Below are positions 23,172 to 34,090 of a stretch of DNA of 64,000 bases, piece after piece. Position numbers and translations under genes: made by a program. Positions within the stretch are counted from its first letter, which is position 1; each line of letters starts with the position of its first letter. This DNA comes from Euptelea pleiosperma (taxonomy: Eukaryota; Streptophyta; Magnoliopsida; Ranunculales; Eupteleaceae). The notes below the pieces were generated by a model. That model did not search any database. It was not told the origin of the DNA and saw nothing but the letters and a program-made list of their open reading frames with translations. The stretch is from the NCBI GenBank assembly GCA_035048495.1, contig CM068552.1, positions 26,724,154 through 26,788,153 on the forward strand. The letters run 5' to 3'.

Positions 23172-24573
23172 TGATATTCGCTCAAAAGTACTTATTTTAA
23201 GCCATTATCCTTATAGCGATATCGCATTCTCCTACGTAAATTTTGTCTTTTCATCGACTTTTCTATGTACGAGTTTCTTCCATTGCGTAGAACGCATTCT
23301 TTAGACAAAAATTGACTATTTGCATGAAATATACGCATTTCGGATAGTCCAGTATCAAGCTATTTTAATTGAATCTCATTACGCACTTTTTCACTTGTAA
23401 GAGACCCTATTGGGCGATTCTCGAGGCCTAGCGGGCCCACGATCAACCACAGAAGACTTTTATCAAAGCTTAAAGAGCCAATAGGCTAGGATAAAAAGAT
23501 AGAAGACATGTACGGGCAAAGCTAAAGGATCGTAGAGCCGGAACAAGGACTAAGAGAGAGAAGACTAGTTTGAGACCAAGAGAAGGACTTAGGTGTTAAA
23601 GGCCACACCAATTGACATCAAATGATAAGTTTGACTAATTGGTAGAGCAGACGATAGAGAATAAAGAAGATCAGGGTTCAAGACCCTCCAATGCTTTTAT
23701 TTTTGTATTTTTCTCTCACCTCTCTCCTATTTCTCTCTCCATCTATCTTGGCCCATGACCTAAGCCCATGACCTATGACCCATGCCCATTTGCAACAACA
23801 AGAGAGAATTGGTCTCATTTGACCGATTCTTCTCTCCCCCATCTCTCTCTATCCTAGTCACTCTCTCTCTCATCTAAATAACTCATTCCCAACCATTGGA
23901 TCTCTCTAGATCCAACGGTCATCATTTTTACAACAAGCAAAAAAAAAAGTCTATAAGAGATCTACAATCTCTCCCCCTCTCACCACCTAACTCTAGGTTT
24001 CCTCTCCCCTTCTTCTCTAAACCTCTCTATATCTCTCCTCTCATTGGTTCAGTTCTCTTCCAAAAACCATCAAGAATATGGCTTTGCAAACCTCTTCTCC
24101 ATTGGTAATCACCAAGGTAAATCTCCATTTTTTATCTTCTCTTTTATTTTCTCTCTCTAAAATCTTGTTCTTTCTCTTTATATTTCTTCTCTTATAATAC
24201 TTTCTAAAGTGATAGTTATTTATTTATATTTTCTTTTATGAATAAATTAGATTCAAGCATTGTAACTTGCATTATTTTAATAAATAAGTTTCTCTTTTCC
24301 GCTTATGGTGTTTCTTTCTCTTTACTTATGTTAAGATTATTTTAAATCTTAATCATTAATCACCATTCTCACCCTTCTATCCATATTTTCAAGCACTTTT
24401 TATTGTTCTAATGTTCAATTAAATTGTGTTTCCTAACCCCGAGTGTGAATTCGACATCCAACATATCGCTATACAAAGTCTGCATTTTTGTAAGATTTAA
24501 AGTGAACCGGAATTACAAATATTATTGAACGGTAGGGTTTCCAATCCAACGACACAGAAAAATCCTAATTTCA
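23172..24573 (+). mobile_element. Solo LTR, 1,402 bp, inserted in the pararetroviral movement-protein region
   Basis: It starts TGATATTCGCTCAAAAGTAC and ends CCTAATTTCA. The 5-bp flanks are ACATC (23,167-23,171) and ACATT (24,574-24,578). Joining the flanks restores the viral reading across ...NLHIKDPNLFD.... It is a close copy of the LTR at 15,237-16,699 and carries the better preserved tRNA-like segment (23,636-23,690), GCCCATGACC repeats, the palindrome near the GGATCTCTCTAGATCC core and a TATAAG element at 23,952. It post-dates integration of the virus. Confidence 0.88.
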
Positions 24574-25575
24574 ACATTAAAGACCCAAATCTCTTTGATG
24601 CCCTCAATGTCCACGTACAGATCACAGGAACACCACAGATAGCTACATCAATTGCAGCTACCCTCCATTATCAGATGGCTTTCCGTGTCCAAGACCATGG
24701 ACTCGATCTTCCCCTTTTTCGTTTCCAATAGAAAGACAAAGCAATCTTCCTCACAATCAACAACAATCAAGTGCCTCATTGCACGTTTGTTCCACGACAG
24801 CTCACTCACAACGAGCTCACAGCTTTGCTTCTAGAAAAATGGCTGACAAACTATAAAAAACTTCATGAAGAAGTCCAACCCATACAGTCAAACCAATTTA
24901 TCTTCATCCGAAGACAAGATGGTACTGTTGAAACAATATTTCAGCCTCCACGAGCATTAGCATCATCATCTCCATTCACAACTCAATTACCAGAACTACA
25001 GATGATCCAAACTCCACCAGATTCTCCATTCCTTAAGATTCCTATCATAGGAATTGCAGAAACAGGCTTTCCGATCTATCAAGGCAAACGATCAGATGGT
25101 CACATATGGTGGGACGTATGTGATTGCCCCAGTTGTTTATCAAATGAATCCTTGATTGAAGAATCTCCAAAATCCAAACACAAATCGTCTCAACAAATTC
25201 TTGCAGAATGGTATGCATCTGGAGATCCAAAAGTTGGTCTTCTTGGCGAACCTTCAGACAAATTCGATTATTATGTTCTTTATCCAAAGAAAAAAGAAAA
25301 GGAAAAGCATCCTTCAAAGCCTCTGAAGCCTCTAGATCAACAGCCTCCTAAGAAGCCTCCACTTATGCCTTACTACTAGAAAGCTCAAGCCTTCATTGCA
25401 AAAGAAGAACTAGAAAAGGCAAAGTCCCCTGTTCTTTCCCATTCAATCCAAAAATAGCATTCTGTTCTCCCAGAAATCAACATGCACGAACCTTCGGCAT
25501 CCCGATCACCCAGATCTGACACATCATTCCCTTGTTCAGAAGATTTTGATCTTCCCCAGCAAAACACAAGACATA
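24574..25575 (+). pseudogene. Endogenous pararetrovirus segment: end of movement protein and following polyprotein region
   Basis: The movement-protein text resumes (KDPNLFDALNVHVQITGTPQ), and after a stop and frame change runs open from 24,771 to 25,379 (202 codons). That part includes GHIWWDVCDCPSCLS, a Cys pair preceded by a Trp pair, then ILAEWYASGDPKVG and a Lys/Pro-rich tail. A short KEELEKAK helix and a Ser-rich stretch (SASRSPRSDTSF) follow. The polyprotein text ends at about 25,575, where GACATATT is joined to a primer-site-like TTTGTATCAGAG, starting the leader array. The role of the C-rich block is unknown. Confidence 0.7.
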
Positions 25576-28500
25576 TTTTGTATCAGAGTGTGTTAGATCA
25601 TCCATATTTGGTATCAGAGCAGTTAGATCACCCATATTTACTATCAGAGCAGTTACATCACCCATATTTGCATCCATGTCACAGTTCATTCTTGCATCCA
25701 TCCATATCACAGTTTGTACCACTGCACTCAAAACTATCTACCTAAAAACCCTTGACTAGTAGGCTCTGTCCTGTGCCGTGATTAGTAGGCTCTATCATAT
25801 GCCATGACCAGTATGCTCTGCAGTTGCGACCTCGAGTCGATCCTCTACATCAGAAAACTTGGTGTTTAAGGATATCAGAAAACTCGGTGTTTAAGGATAA
25901 CTGAAAATAAGGAACCACTTTCTTCTTGGTTAAGTCTATTTGAAAGAGACAAAGCATCTCTGAGTTTCGACGAAGAGAAGTCCACGAGGGACGTGTTACC
26001 GCTACCTTTTGTAGGAGAAAGAGTGTCTAAGGCAAACAGAAAGAACCATTAAAAAGGGAGACCAGTTCATCTTCAGAAAAGATACCCATACCAAACACCA
26101 CCACCTGCATACTGATTTAGATCATCATCATCAGCCAAGTTTAGATCTGTATCTTCATCTAAGTCAAAAATACTAAGTAATTCTAATCCTAAGTCCGAGT
26201 AATAAGGTCCTAGTCCAATGTAATCGAGTAAGACTTGGCTCAACCAAGTAAGTGTCCGAGTGTTTGAAGTCTTGTAAAATCTTCATTTATCTATATATCA
26301 GTGTGATTATGTGTGTTATTAACACCTATCTTCCGCATCAACCGCATATCATTCTCATTACGCATGTTTAGATCTTTGTTTAGGATCATTCTGTTATCAT
26401 CCTCATGCATTCTTAGTGTTATTGTCTATTAGTCGTGTAAAGGCCCCATATTTGGTATCAGACTAAGGTAATAAATCCATATTTGGTATCAGAGCGAGTT
26501 AGATCACTCATATTTGCATCCATGTCATAGTTCATTATTGCATCCATCCATATCACAATTGGTATCACTGCACTCAAAACTGTCTACCTAGAAACCCTTG
26601 ACCAGTAGGCTCTGTCTTGTGTCGTGATTAGTATGCTCTATCCTGTGCCATGACCAGTATGCTCAGTAGTTGTGACCTCAAGTCGATCCTCTGCATCCAA
26701 AAACTTGGTGTTTAAGGATATCAAAAAACTCGGTGTTTAGGGATAACTGAAAACAAAGAACCAATTTTTTCTTGGTTAAGTCTGTTTGAAAGAGACAAAG
26801 CATCTCCGAGTTTCGTCGAAGAGAAGTCCACGAATGACATGTTACCGCCACCTTTTGTAAGAGAAAGAGTGTCTAAGGCAAACAAAAAGAACCATTAAAA
26901 ATGGAAACCAATTCATCCTCAGAAAAGATACCCATACCAAACACACCACCTGCACCTCATTTAGATCATCATCATCATCCAAGTTTAGATCTGCATCTTC
27001 ATCTAAGTTAAAAATACTAAGTAAATCTAATTCTAAGTCTGAGTAGTAAGGTCCTGGTCCAATGTAATCGAGTAAGACTTGGCTCAGCCAAGTAAATGTC
27101 CGAGTGTTTGAAGTCTTGTAAAATCTTCCTTTATCTATATATTAGTGTGATTATATATGTTATTAACACCTATCTTCCGCATCACCCGCATATCATTCTC
27201 ATTACGCATGTTTAGATCTTTGTTTAGAATCATTCTGTTATTATCCTCATGCATTCTTAGTGTTATTGTCTATTAGTCATGTAAATGCCCCATATTTGGT
27301 ATCAGACTAGGGTAATAAATCCATATTTGGTATCAGAGCGAGTTAAATCACCCATATTTGCATCTATGTCACAGTTCATTCTTGCATCCATCCATATCAC
27401 AGTTTGTATCACTGCACTCAAAACTGTCTACCTAGAAACCCTACACCAGTAGCTCTGTCCTGTGCTGTGATTAATATGCTCTATCCTGTGCTATGACCAA
27501 TATGCTCTGCAGTTGCGACCTCGAGTTGATCCTCTGCATTAGAAAACTTGGTGTTTAAGGATATCAAAAGACTCAGTGTTTAGGGATAACTGAAAACAAG
27601 GAACCAGTTTCTTCTTGGTTAAGTCTGTTTAAAAGAGACAAAGCATCTTCGAGTTTCGGCGATGAGAAGTCCACGAGGGACGTATTACTGTCACCTTTTT
27701 AGGAGAAAGAATGTCTAAGGCAAACAGAAAGAACCATTAAAAATGGAAACCAGTTCATCTTCAGAAAAGATACCCATAGCAAACACACCACCTGCATCCT
27801 CATTTAGATCATCATCATCATCCAAGTTTAGATCTGCATCTTTACCTAAGTTAAAAATACTAAGTAATTCTAATCCTAAGTCTGAGTAGTAAGGTCCTAG
27901 TCCAATGTAATCGAGTAAGACTTGGCTCAGCCAAGTAAGTGTCCGAGTGTTTGAAGTCTTGTAAAATATTCATTTATCTATATATTAGCGTGATTATGTA
28001 TATTATTAACACCTATCTTCCGCATCACCCGCATATCATTCTCATTACGCATATTTAGATCTTTGTTTAGGATCATTCTGTTATTATCCTCATGCATTCT
28101 TAGTGTTATTGTCTATTAGCCGTGTAAAGGCCCCATATTTGGTATCAGACTAGGGTAATAAATCCATATTTAGTATCAGAGCGAGTTAGATCACCCATAT
28201 TTGCATCCATGTCACAGTTCATTCGTGCATCCATCCATATCACAGTTGGTATCACCGCACTCAAAACTGTCTACCTAGAAACCCTTAACTAGTAGGCTCT
28301 GTCCTGTGCCGTGATTAGTATGGTCTATCCTGTGCCATGACCAGTATGCTCTGCAGTTGCGACCTCGAGTCGATCCTCTACATCCGAAAACTTGGTGTTT
28401 AAGGATATCAGAAAACTCGGTGTTTAGGGATAAGAAAGTAAGGAACCAATTTCTTCTTGGTTAAGTCTGTTTGAAAGAGACAAAGCATCTCTGAGTTTCG

Positions 28501-28690
28501 GCGAAGAGAAGTCCAGGAGGGACGTGTTACCTCCACCTTTTGTAAGAGAAAGAGTGTCTAAGGCAAAATGAAAGAACCATTAAAAATGGAAACCAATTCA
28601 TCTTAGAAAAGATACCCATACCAAACACACCACCTGCATCGTCATTTAGATCATCATCATCATCCAAGTTGAGATCTGCATCTTCATCTA
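25576..28690 (+). repeat. Tandem array of pararetroviral leader units, about 844 bp each
   Basis: A partial unit (25,576-26,165) and three full ones (26,166-27,009; 27,010-27,852; 27,853-28,690) follow head to tail. Each full unit runs from the predicted RNA 5' end (AAAATACTAAG), through GTAAGACTTGGCTCA and a CGCATATCATTCTCATTACGC block, to a Met-tRNA primer site, the rest of the leader, and the first 20-odd codons of the viral ORF (METNSSSEKIPIPNT). The ORF is then cut at CATCTAAGTT and the next unit begins. The last unit runs on into a longer ORF. The TATA region and all downstream genes are absent from every unit. Confidence 0.88.
26484..26495 (+). promoter_or_regulatory. Initiator-Met tRNA primer-binding site (unit 1)
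   Basis: TGGTATCAGAGC is the classic plant retroelement primer site, complementary to the 3' end of initiator-Met tRNA, where minus-strand synthesis starts. Matching sites lie at 25,609-25,620 and 27,328-27,339; the unit 3 site (28,171-28,182) reads TAGTATCAGAGC. A partial upstream copy, TGGTATCAGACTA, lies about 30 bp before each full-unit site. Confidence 0.85.
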
Positions 28691-29455
28691 ACTTTGATTC
28701 ATTATATGAAATAGAATATCTCCCTGAGTCGTCCAAAATCCCAGTTACTAAGCACCCTGTTGTCAACCCATATAGTGTCTATAGTCATTCTCAAAACTCA
28801 TTCCAAAAAACCAAAAAAAGATTGATCTCTCCATCTGCTCCACGATCATCAGTATCCAGTTGCTCATCATCATCCCAATTCACAACCCAGTTACTAGAAC
28901 TACAAATGATCTAAGCTCAACCGGATTCTCCACTTATGCCTTACTACCAGAAAGCTCTAGCCTTCATTGCAAAAGAAGAACTAGAAAAGGCAAAGTCCCA
29001 TGTTCTTTCCATTCAATCCAAAAGCAGCATTCTGTTCTCCCAGAAATCAACATGCACAAACTTTCGGCATCTCGATCACCTGGATCTGACACATTATTCC
29101 CTTGCTCAGAAGATTTTGATGTTCCCCAGTAAAATGCAAGACATATCTGGAAAATCAAGAATCCTTCATGATCTCTTCCCGATGGAACTCCTAGAAGAAT
29201 CTCAATAGCAGAAGCAGCTCTCAATTGGCAAGTAAAAAACGATGTTGCTCAAACAAAGTTCTCTCTCAAATCTTAAAAAATCAACAAAATCAAGCAGCAG
29301 AAGCACAAAAATCTACCCAATCCACAGCAGAAATCCTTGAAGCTCTCCAAGCTCACATTGCTCGACTTGATAAGGAATTCTACCGCATTGCTACAACGGT
29401 AAAAGATTACCAGCAGGCAAGCCACCTCATTGCAGCAAAAGAAAGTGAAAAATAG
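28586..29455 (+). pseudogene. Endogenous pararetrovirus ORF start with internal deletions, and a coiled-coil region
   Basis: The ORF starts at ATG 28,586 with an early stop, then runs through a Ser-rich N-terminus and LYEIEYLPESSKIP. Near 28,857 it jumps from SAPR to text that in the other copy (24,960-25,020) lies after the movement protein, so the whole movement domain is deleted. A second jump near 28,920 removes about 330 bp including the WWDVCDCPSC block. The part at 29,225-29,455 is helical and Gln/Ala/Glu-rich (NQAAEAQKSTQSTAEILEAL), probably a coiled coil like virion-associated segments of pararetroviruses. Stops separate the blocks. Confidence 0.7.
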
Positions 29456-30398
29456 TTTCTTGAAAATCAACTCAAATCCATTCAAGAACAACAAAGGCGT
29501 CGATGTCCTCTATCTTTGGTTCACACAGCACATCGACCATTTCCCCTTTTCCATCCTACATGAATCCAAACCCTCCACCTTATCGACCATCAATTTTTCT
29601 ACAACCTCTCAACTTTCATCCTTACCAGGACAGCCCATTCAAAGAGCCAATTCCAAGAGCAAAACCTAAGCCCAAGCCCAAAACAACGCAATCACAATCT
29701 GCTCCATCAACACCTTCATCATCAAGAACTTCAACTTCTTCATCCCAACAACAAGAGTCTCAACATCAATGTCAACCTCCTCAACCACGAAGAACACAAA
29801 CGTTTGACCCTCTAGACAAATACCTATTGGCCTCATCCTGACTCACACCAAACATTCTCCCCACAGAAGAACCCAATCCTATCTCTTCCTTCCTCAGATC
29901 CATATCTCTTACTCAAAACCCTGAGATACAAGTCCACTACTCTCTGACGAAGACAACTCCCATTCTGAAACCAACACTGAAGAAAACAACAGTCTTCCCA
30001 GCCTTCCCCCATTCTTCATGCATGAACAAGAACAACCAAATGTCGTTGACCCTGACGACGAATTCGAAGAAACTCCACCTCCTGATCCTCCAGATCCACA
30101 TCAATACTTCCCAGAACAGCAAGATCACCGAAAAATGTTCACCATTGATGATGTTCCGCTGACAGATGGCGCGACAAGTTCTATGAAATTTACTCATGGT
30201 GTTCCACAGAACTTCAAGTTTCCAGTTCCACACTCCGATGAACTCTTGAAAAACTTGTTTCAAGATTCAGTGGCAGACTACGTGATTGGTGGAATAGTCT
30301 CCAAGCTTATAGACAAATGCAAGCAGTCCAAGTCTGAACACTTGACGAATTCATCACCCAACTCTACTATGAATTTTGAGATCTCTCACTAATCATGT
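29456..30398 (+). pseudogene. Endogenous pararetrovirus: proline-rich linker and coat-protein N-terminal region
   Basis: A Pro/Ser/Gln-rich linker (29,503-29,841, ending FDPLDKYLLASS) leads to an acidic segment at 30,018-30,392 containing DDEFEETPPPDPPDPHQYF and then MFTIDDVPL, a type of phrase found ahead of the coat domain in related polyproteins. An acidic N-terminus followed by a basic C-terminus with a zinc knuckle is the normal caulimovirid coat layout. Frame changes at about 29,500, 29,840 and 30,390 break it. The exact coat boundaries cannot be set by eye. Confidence 0.6.
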
Positions 30399-31146
30399 CA
30401 ATACAGCTCATCAAGAATATGTCAAAATGAAAGTTTGTTCTCTCAAGCGTAAAGATCTGCAAAAATATTATGAACGGATGTCCAAGCGATACTATGTTCT
30501 TAATCGAATCGACGACGTCAATCTGAAATAGATCTACATTCAGTCTCTACCAGACCCCCTTGGTGAAGAAACTACAAAAGTCCTTACAGCAAAAGGCATG
30601 ACATTGCAAAATGCCAGTCTTGGTGAAATCTATCAAGACAGTCTCATAGCTCTTGACAGCTTTTACAACCAATCCAAGTTCCTCAACAAAATCCAAAAAA
30701 TGAGTAAGAAAATTGGCAAAGCAAGTGACAGAAAAGACCTCCAAATCAAATGTTCAAATCACAAAGACTGTAATTGTGGACCATTCACAAAGAAAAAGAA
30801 GCACTTTCAAAAATATCAGTCTCTTGAGACACCCTCTCGGTTCAAGAAGAAGAAGAAGAAAAAATGGCGTTTCCTACGCAAGTGACCATTTCGACTTAAA
30901 TCATGCCACAAACTGGACAAGTGTTACATTTGCCAACAACCAGGTCACTTTGCAAAAAATTGCCCCAACAAGAAAAAGTGTGTTGACACTTTTCAACGCA
31001 TCTCAGCAATCGTCAACAAAGATGTTTCGGATCTCGACTCCAAATTTTCGCTCGATGAAGAATATACGCCCAAATCCCTTCTTGCTATTGGTTACACCGA
31101 TACAGAAGAAGATTCTGACAGTTACTCAGATGAGCAGTCTGAAACT
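30399..31146 (+). pseudogene. Endogenous pararetrovirus coat-protein region with CCHC zinc knuckle
   Basis: This region reads IYIQSLPDPLG and TLQNASLGEIYQD, a Lys-rich basic tract (FKKKKKKKWRF) and, in another frame, an intact knuckle CYICQQPGHFAKNC (CX2CX4HX4C, near 30,924-30,965). The knuckle binds viral RNA during packaging. An acidic linker with DTEEDSDSYSDEQ follows and leads to the protease. Reading requires at least two frame changes (30,598-30,885 versus the knuckle frame). It is the source equivalent of the inverted segment at 17,300-18,272. Confidence 0.78.
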
Positions 31147-31834
31147 ATGGATATTTACGGAATTAGATTATCGGACAGACCCCCCGATAAACCACCTGAC
31201 CTCTTAACCAGTTTAAAACCGTCCAACCCTTCTGATGTCATTCCCGTACACAACCTACTTGTCATACCTCCAGACATCCAGTTCTCACACCATCAACCAG
31301 TACCCATTGCTCAAGTCACCTTGTACCCAGAGCCATATTCTAAACCCATATCAATTATTGCCTCTTTGACACAGGGGCAGCGGCTACCATTCTCAACCCA
31401 CAAATCCTTCCTCCAACCCACTGAAAGCCCTTTACTCAAGAATTTCATGCCGCCAATGGCCTCACCTTTCTCATAGACAAGATCAGTCTCCTCATCTCCA
31501 TCCGGATATTTCCTAACCTCACCATAACCCATCAAGTTCTCGGTTGTCCCCTTTCAGGAAAAGATTTGATAATTGATTTGATATTCTCCATCGGATCCAA
31601 CATCTCAAATCGACCCCCGATGGACTTTCCTACAAAGCCCATTTCCTTACATGGTCACAAATCCCGAGGCTCCATCTTGTACAACCATTTGAATCCATCA
31701 TTCATACCCTCGTCCATCAATGTTGTGCCAACTCACACACCAAATTTCTCCAAAAAAATCCATCACCCTTATGGACTCGTTTTGATTTCTTCATCTCCCT
31801 TCCTTTCAAAAAGAATGAAGATATCAATCCCACA
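31147..31834 (+). pseudogene. Endogenous pararetrovirus protease region, frameshifted
   Basis: The frame opens MDIYGIRLSDRPPDKPPDLL and reaches HHQPVPIAQVTLYPEPYSKP, the run-up to the retropepsin active site. The active site itself is lost to a frameshift at about 31,362: the DNA still reads TTTGACACAGGGG (F-D-T-G) but out of frame. More indels near 31,570 and 31,650 scatter the rest. The protease would cut the polyprotein into mature coat and RT parts; this copy could not. Confidence 0.8.
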
Positions 31835-33090
31835 ATGTCCCCTCACAAAGGCATGAACCCTGATCATTTGCAACAAGCAATTACAAAATTGAAACAACTC
31901 CAACATGACGGACTTATTGAACCATCAGACTCACAATGGGCTTACGAAGCATTTTATGTCAACAAGCGATCAGAACAGATTATAGGAAAACTCAGGCTCG
32001 TGATCAATTATCAGCCATTGAACATCTTCCTTGCTGATAACAAATTCCCATTGCCAAACAGACAGTCTCTCTTTGGACATCTTTCTTTAGCCAAGATCTT
32101 CTCAAAGTTTGATCTCAAATCAGGCTTTTGGCAACTTGGAATTAAACTAGAAGAACGTCACAAAATGGCATTATGCATTCCTGATCATCATTATCAATGG
32201 ACAGTTATGCCATTCAGCCTCAAAACTGCTCCTTCAGAATTTAGATGGCCATGATCAAGATCTTTCATCCCATCTTATCACAAGCTCTCATCTACATCGA
32301 TGACATCCTCATCTTTTCTCCGGATGAAATATCTCACAAAGCTCTCCTCGAAGAATTTTCCTGCATCATCCAAACTCATGGAATCATGCTATCCGAAAAG
32401 AAAATGCTCATCGGCCAAACAGAGATTGACTTTCTCGGAATGCAAATTTCTAAGGGAAAGTATGTTCCACAAGATCACATTGGAAAATCCCTTCTCGATT
32501 TCGCGGACATACTGTCAACCACCAAAATGATCCAACAGTTTTTCGGCATCCTTAATTACATAGGAGACTTTGTCAAAGGACTTGCTACCCACAAGTCTCT
32601 TCTTGAAATACAACTCCAGAAAAATGCCCCTCCTTGGTCTCATATCCACACAGAGGCAGTTCAAACCATCAAAAAGGCCGTACAACAGCTCCCAGCTCTC
32701 CAAATTCCCAGTCCTACAAGAAAAAGGATCCTCCAAACAGACACATCAGATGAATTCTATGGTGCAGTTCTCTTTGATGAAATTGACAAAAAAAGACATT
32801 TATGTGGATACAAGAGTAGAAAATTCAAAGATGGACAACTTCACTACCACGTACTCAACTTTCAAAGAAATCCTTGCGGTAAAAAATGGAATCGAAAAGT
32901 TCAAGTTCCATCTGGCAGGACATTCCTTTCACATTGAGATAGACATGAGCAGTTTCCCCAAAATGTTACAATTTAAACAAAAACAAATTCCCAACTCTCA
33001 ACTCCTTTGATGGGCAAATTGGTTCAGTCAATGGTCTTTCACAGTCAAACACATCCCAGGAAAAACCAACATCATTGCAGATTGGCTCTC
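31835..33090 (+). pseudogene. Endogenous pararetrovirus reverse transcriptase and RNase H
   Basis: Two nearly contiguous open blocks (31,835-32,254 and 32,245-32,937) carry the RT, with SKFDLKSGFWQLGI, DHHYQWTVMPF and the catalytic YIDDILIFS box, then RNase H with a TSDEF-GAVLFDE core and, after frame changes near 32,850 and a stop at 33,008, HIPGKTNIIADWLSR. One base change or indel near 32,245 separates the two RT blocks. It is the third RT copy of the cluster and the only one linked to upstream coat sequence in the same orientation. Confidence 0.88.
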
Positions 33091-33632
33091 TCGCAAAAAT
33101 ACAAAACTCCCCAGGAACCTTCTAGTCCTTCTAGTTCCCCCATGCATTTACCCTGTCCAACATATCCCAACGTTGTCACCCGAAATTCAGACTACCATTT
33201 TTACCCTCCTTCAGCAATGAAGAAGTGTCACAAACTTCCAGAGGTTCCTCGAAATAGTCATTTTTAACTATGGACCAATCTTTACCCGCATCCCTCATCT
33301 AGAATATCCTTTTCTCTTTCCCTTTCGACTTCGATCCCTCTACCATCTACCCAAAGAAGCCCTTTGTTACCTCTGGTATTTGTTCGAAGCCCATACCATA
33401 GCATTCATGTTTGATGCTCCCCACTTATTGGCTTATTTTGTGCAAAACATCGTTCGACGAGATCTCACTATTGAACAGACAAATCTCAAGAGGATGTTTG
33501 AATTGTTCTATCCTGTGTCTCAATGGCAACACATGCTCCGAACCCACTATGCCAGATATGTGATAATTACTTTTCACAGGCCAACCAATTTCATCCACAG
33601 ACCTGAAACTAATTATCTTATACACCTTCCCA
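33091..33632 (+). pseudogene. Pararetroviral C-terminal extension after RNase H
   Basis: The RNase H frame continues for about 180 codons with one stop near 33,217: a Pro-rich part (LVPPCIYPVQHIPTL), then from 33,270 a compact-looking segment with aromatic and basic residues (LFEAHTIAFMFDAPHLLAYF, FELFYPVSQWQHMLRTHYAR). It does not look like RNase H, and I recognise no domain. It ends where the sequence flips into an inverted copy of the leader at CCCAAATATAGGGCC, so the true C-terminus is not present. Its length and lack of stops suggest it was translated in the virus. Confidence 0.55.
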
Positions 33633-34090
33633 AATATAGGGCCTTTACACGGCTAATAGACAATAACACTAAGAATGCATGAGGATAATAACAGAATGAT
33701 CCTAAACAAAGATCTAAACATGCGTAATGAGAATGATATGCATCGATCCTCTGCATCAGAAAACTTGGTGTTTAAGAGTATACGCCCGAATCCCTTCTCG
33801 CTATTGGTTACACCAATACAGAAAAAGATTCTGACAATTACTCAGATGAGCAGTCTGAAACTATGGATATTTACAAAATTACATTATCAGGCAAACCACC
33901 CCCCCCCCCCCCCCCCCTCCCGATAAACCACACGACCTCTTAACCAGTTCAAAACCGTCCAACTCTTCTGATGTCATTCCCGTATACAACCTACCTGTCA
34001 TACCTCCAGAACCACTAGACATCCAGTTCTCACACCATCAACCAGTACCCATTGCTCAGGTCACCTTGTACCCAGAACCATATTCCAAAT
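33633..34090. pseudogene. Scrambled pararetroviral fragments closing the cluster
   Basis: Three pieces are joined: 33,633-33,738 is an inverted copy of the leader block (reverse of CATATCATTCTCATTACGC ... GTAAAGGCCCC); 33,739-33,775 is a plus-strand leader scrap (GCATCAGAAAACTTGGTGTT); 33,776-34,090 is the plus-strand run-up to the protease. The last piece holds a run of 19 C residues (33,899-33,917) and stops just before the active site at CCATATTCCAAA, where unrelated DNA begins. Confidence 0.75.

Noticed and set aside
25576..28690. CRISPR-like or satellite array
   Set aside because: Units are about 844 bp of viral leader with primer site and ORF start; not short repeats with unique spacers, and copy number is only 3-4.
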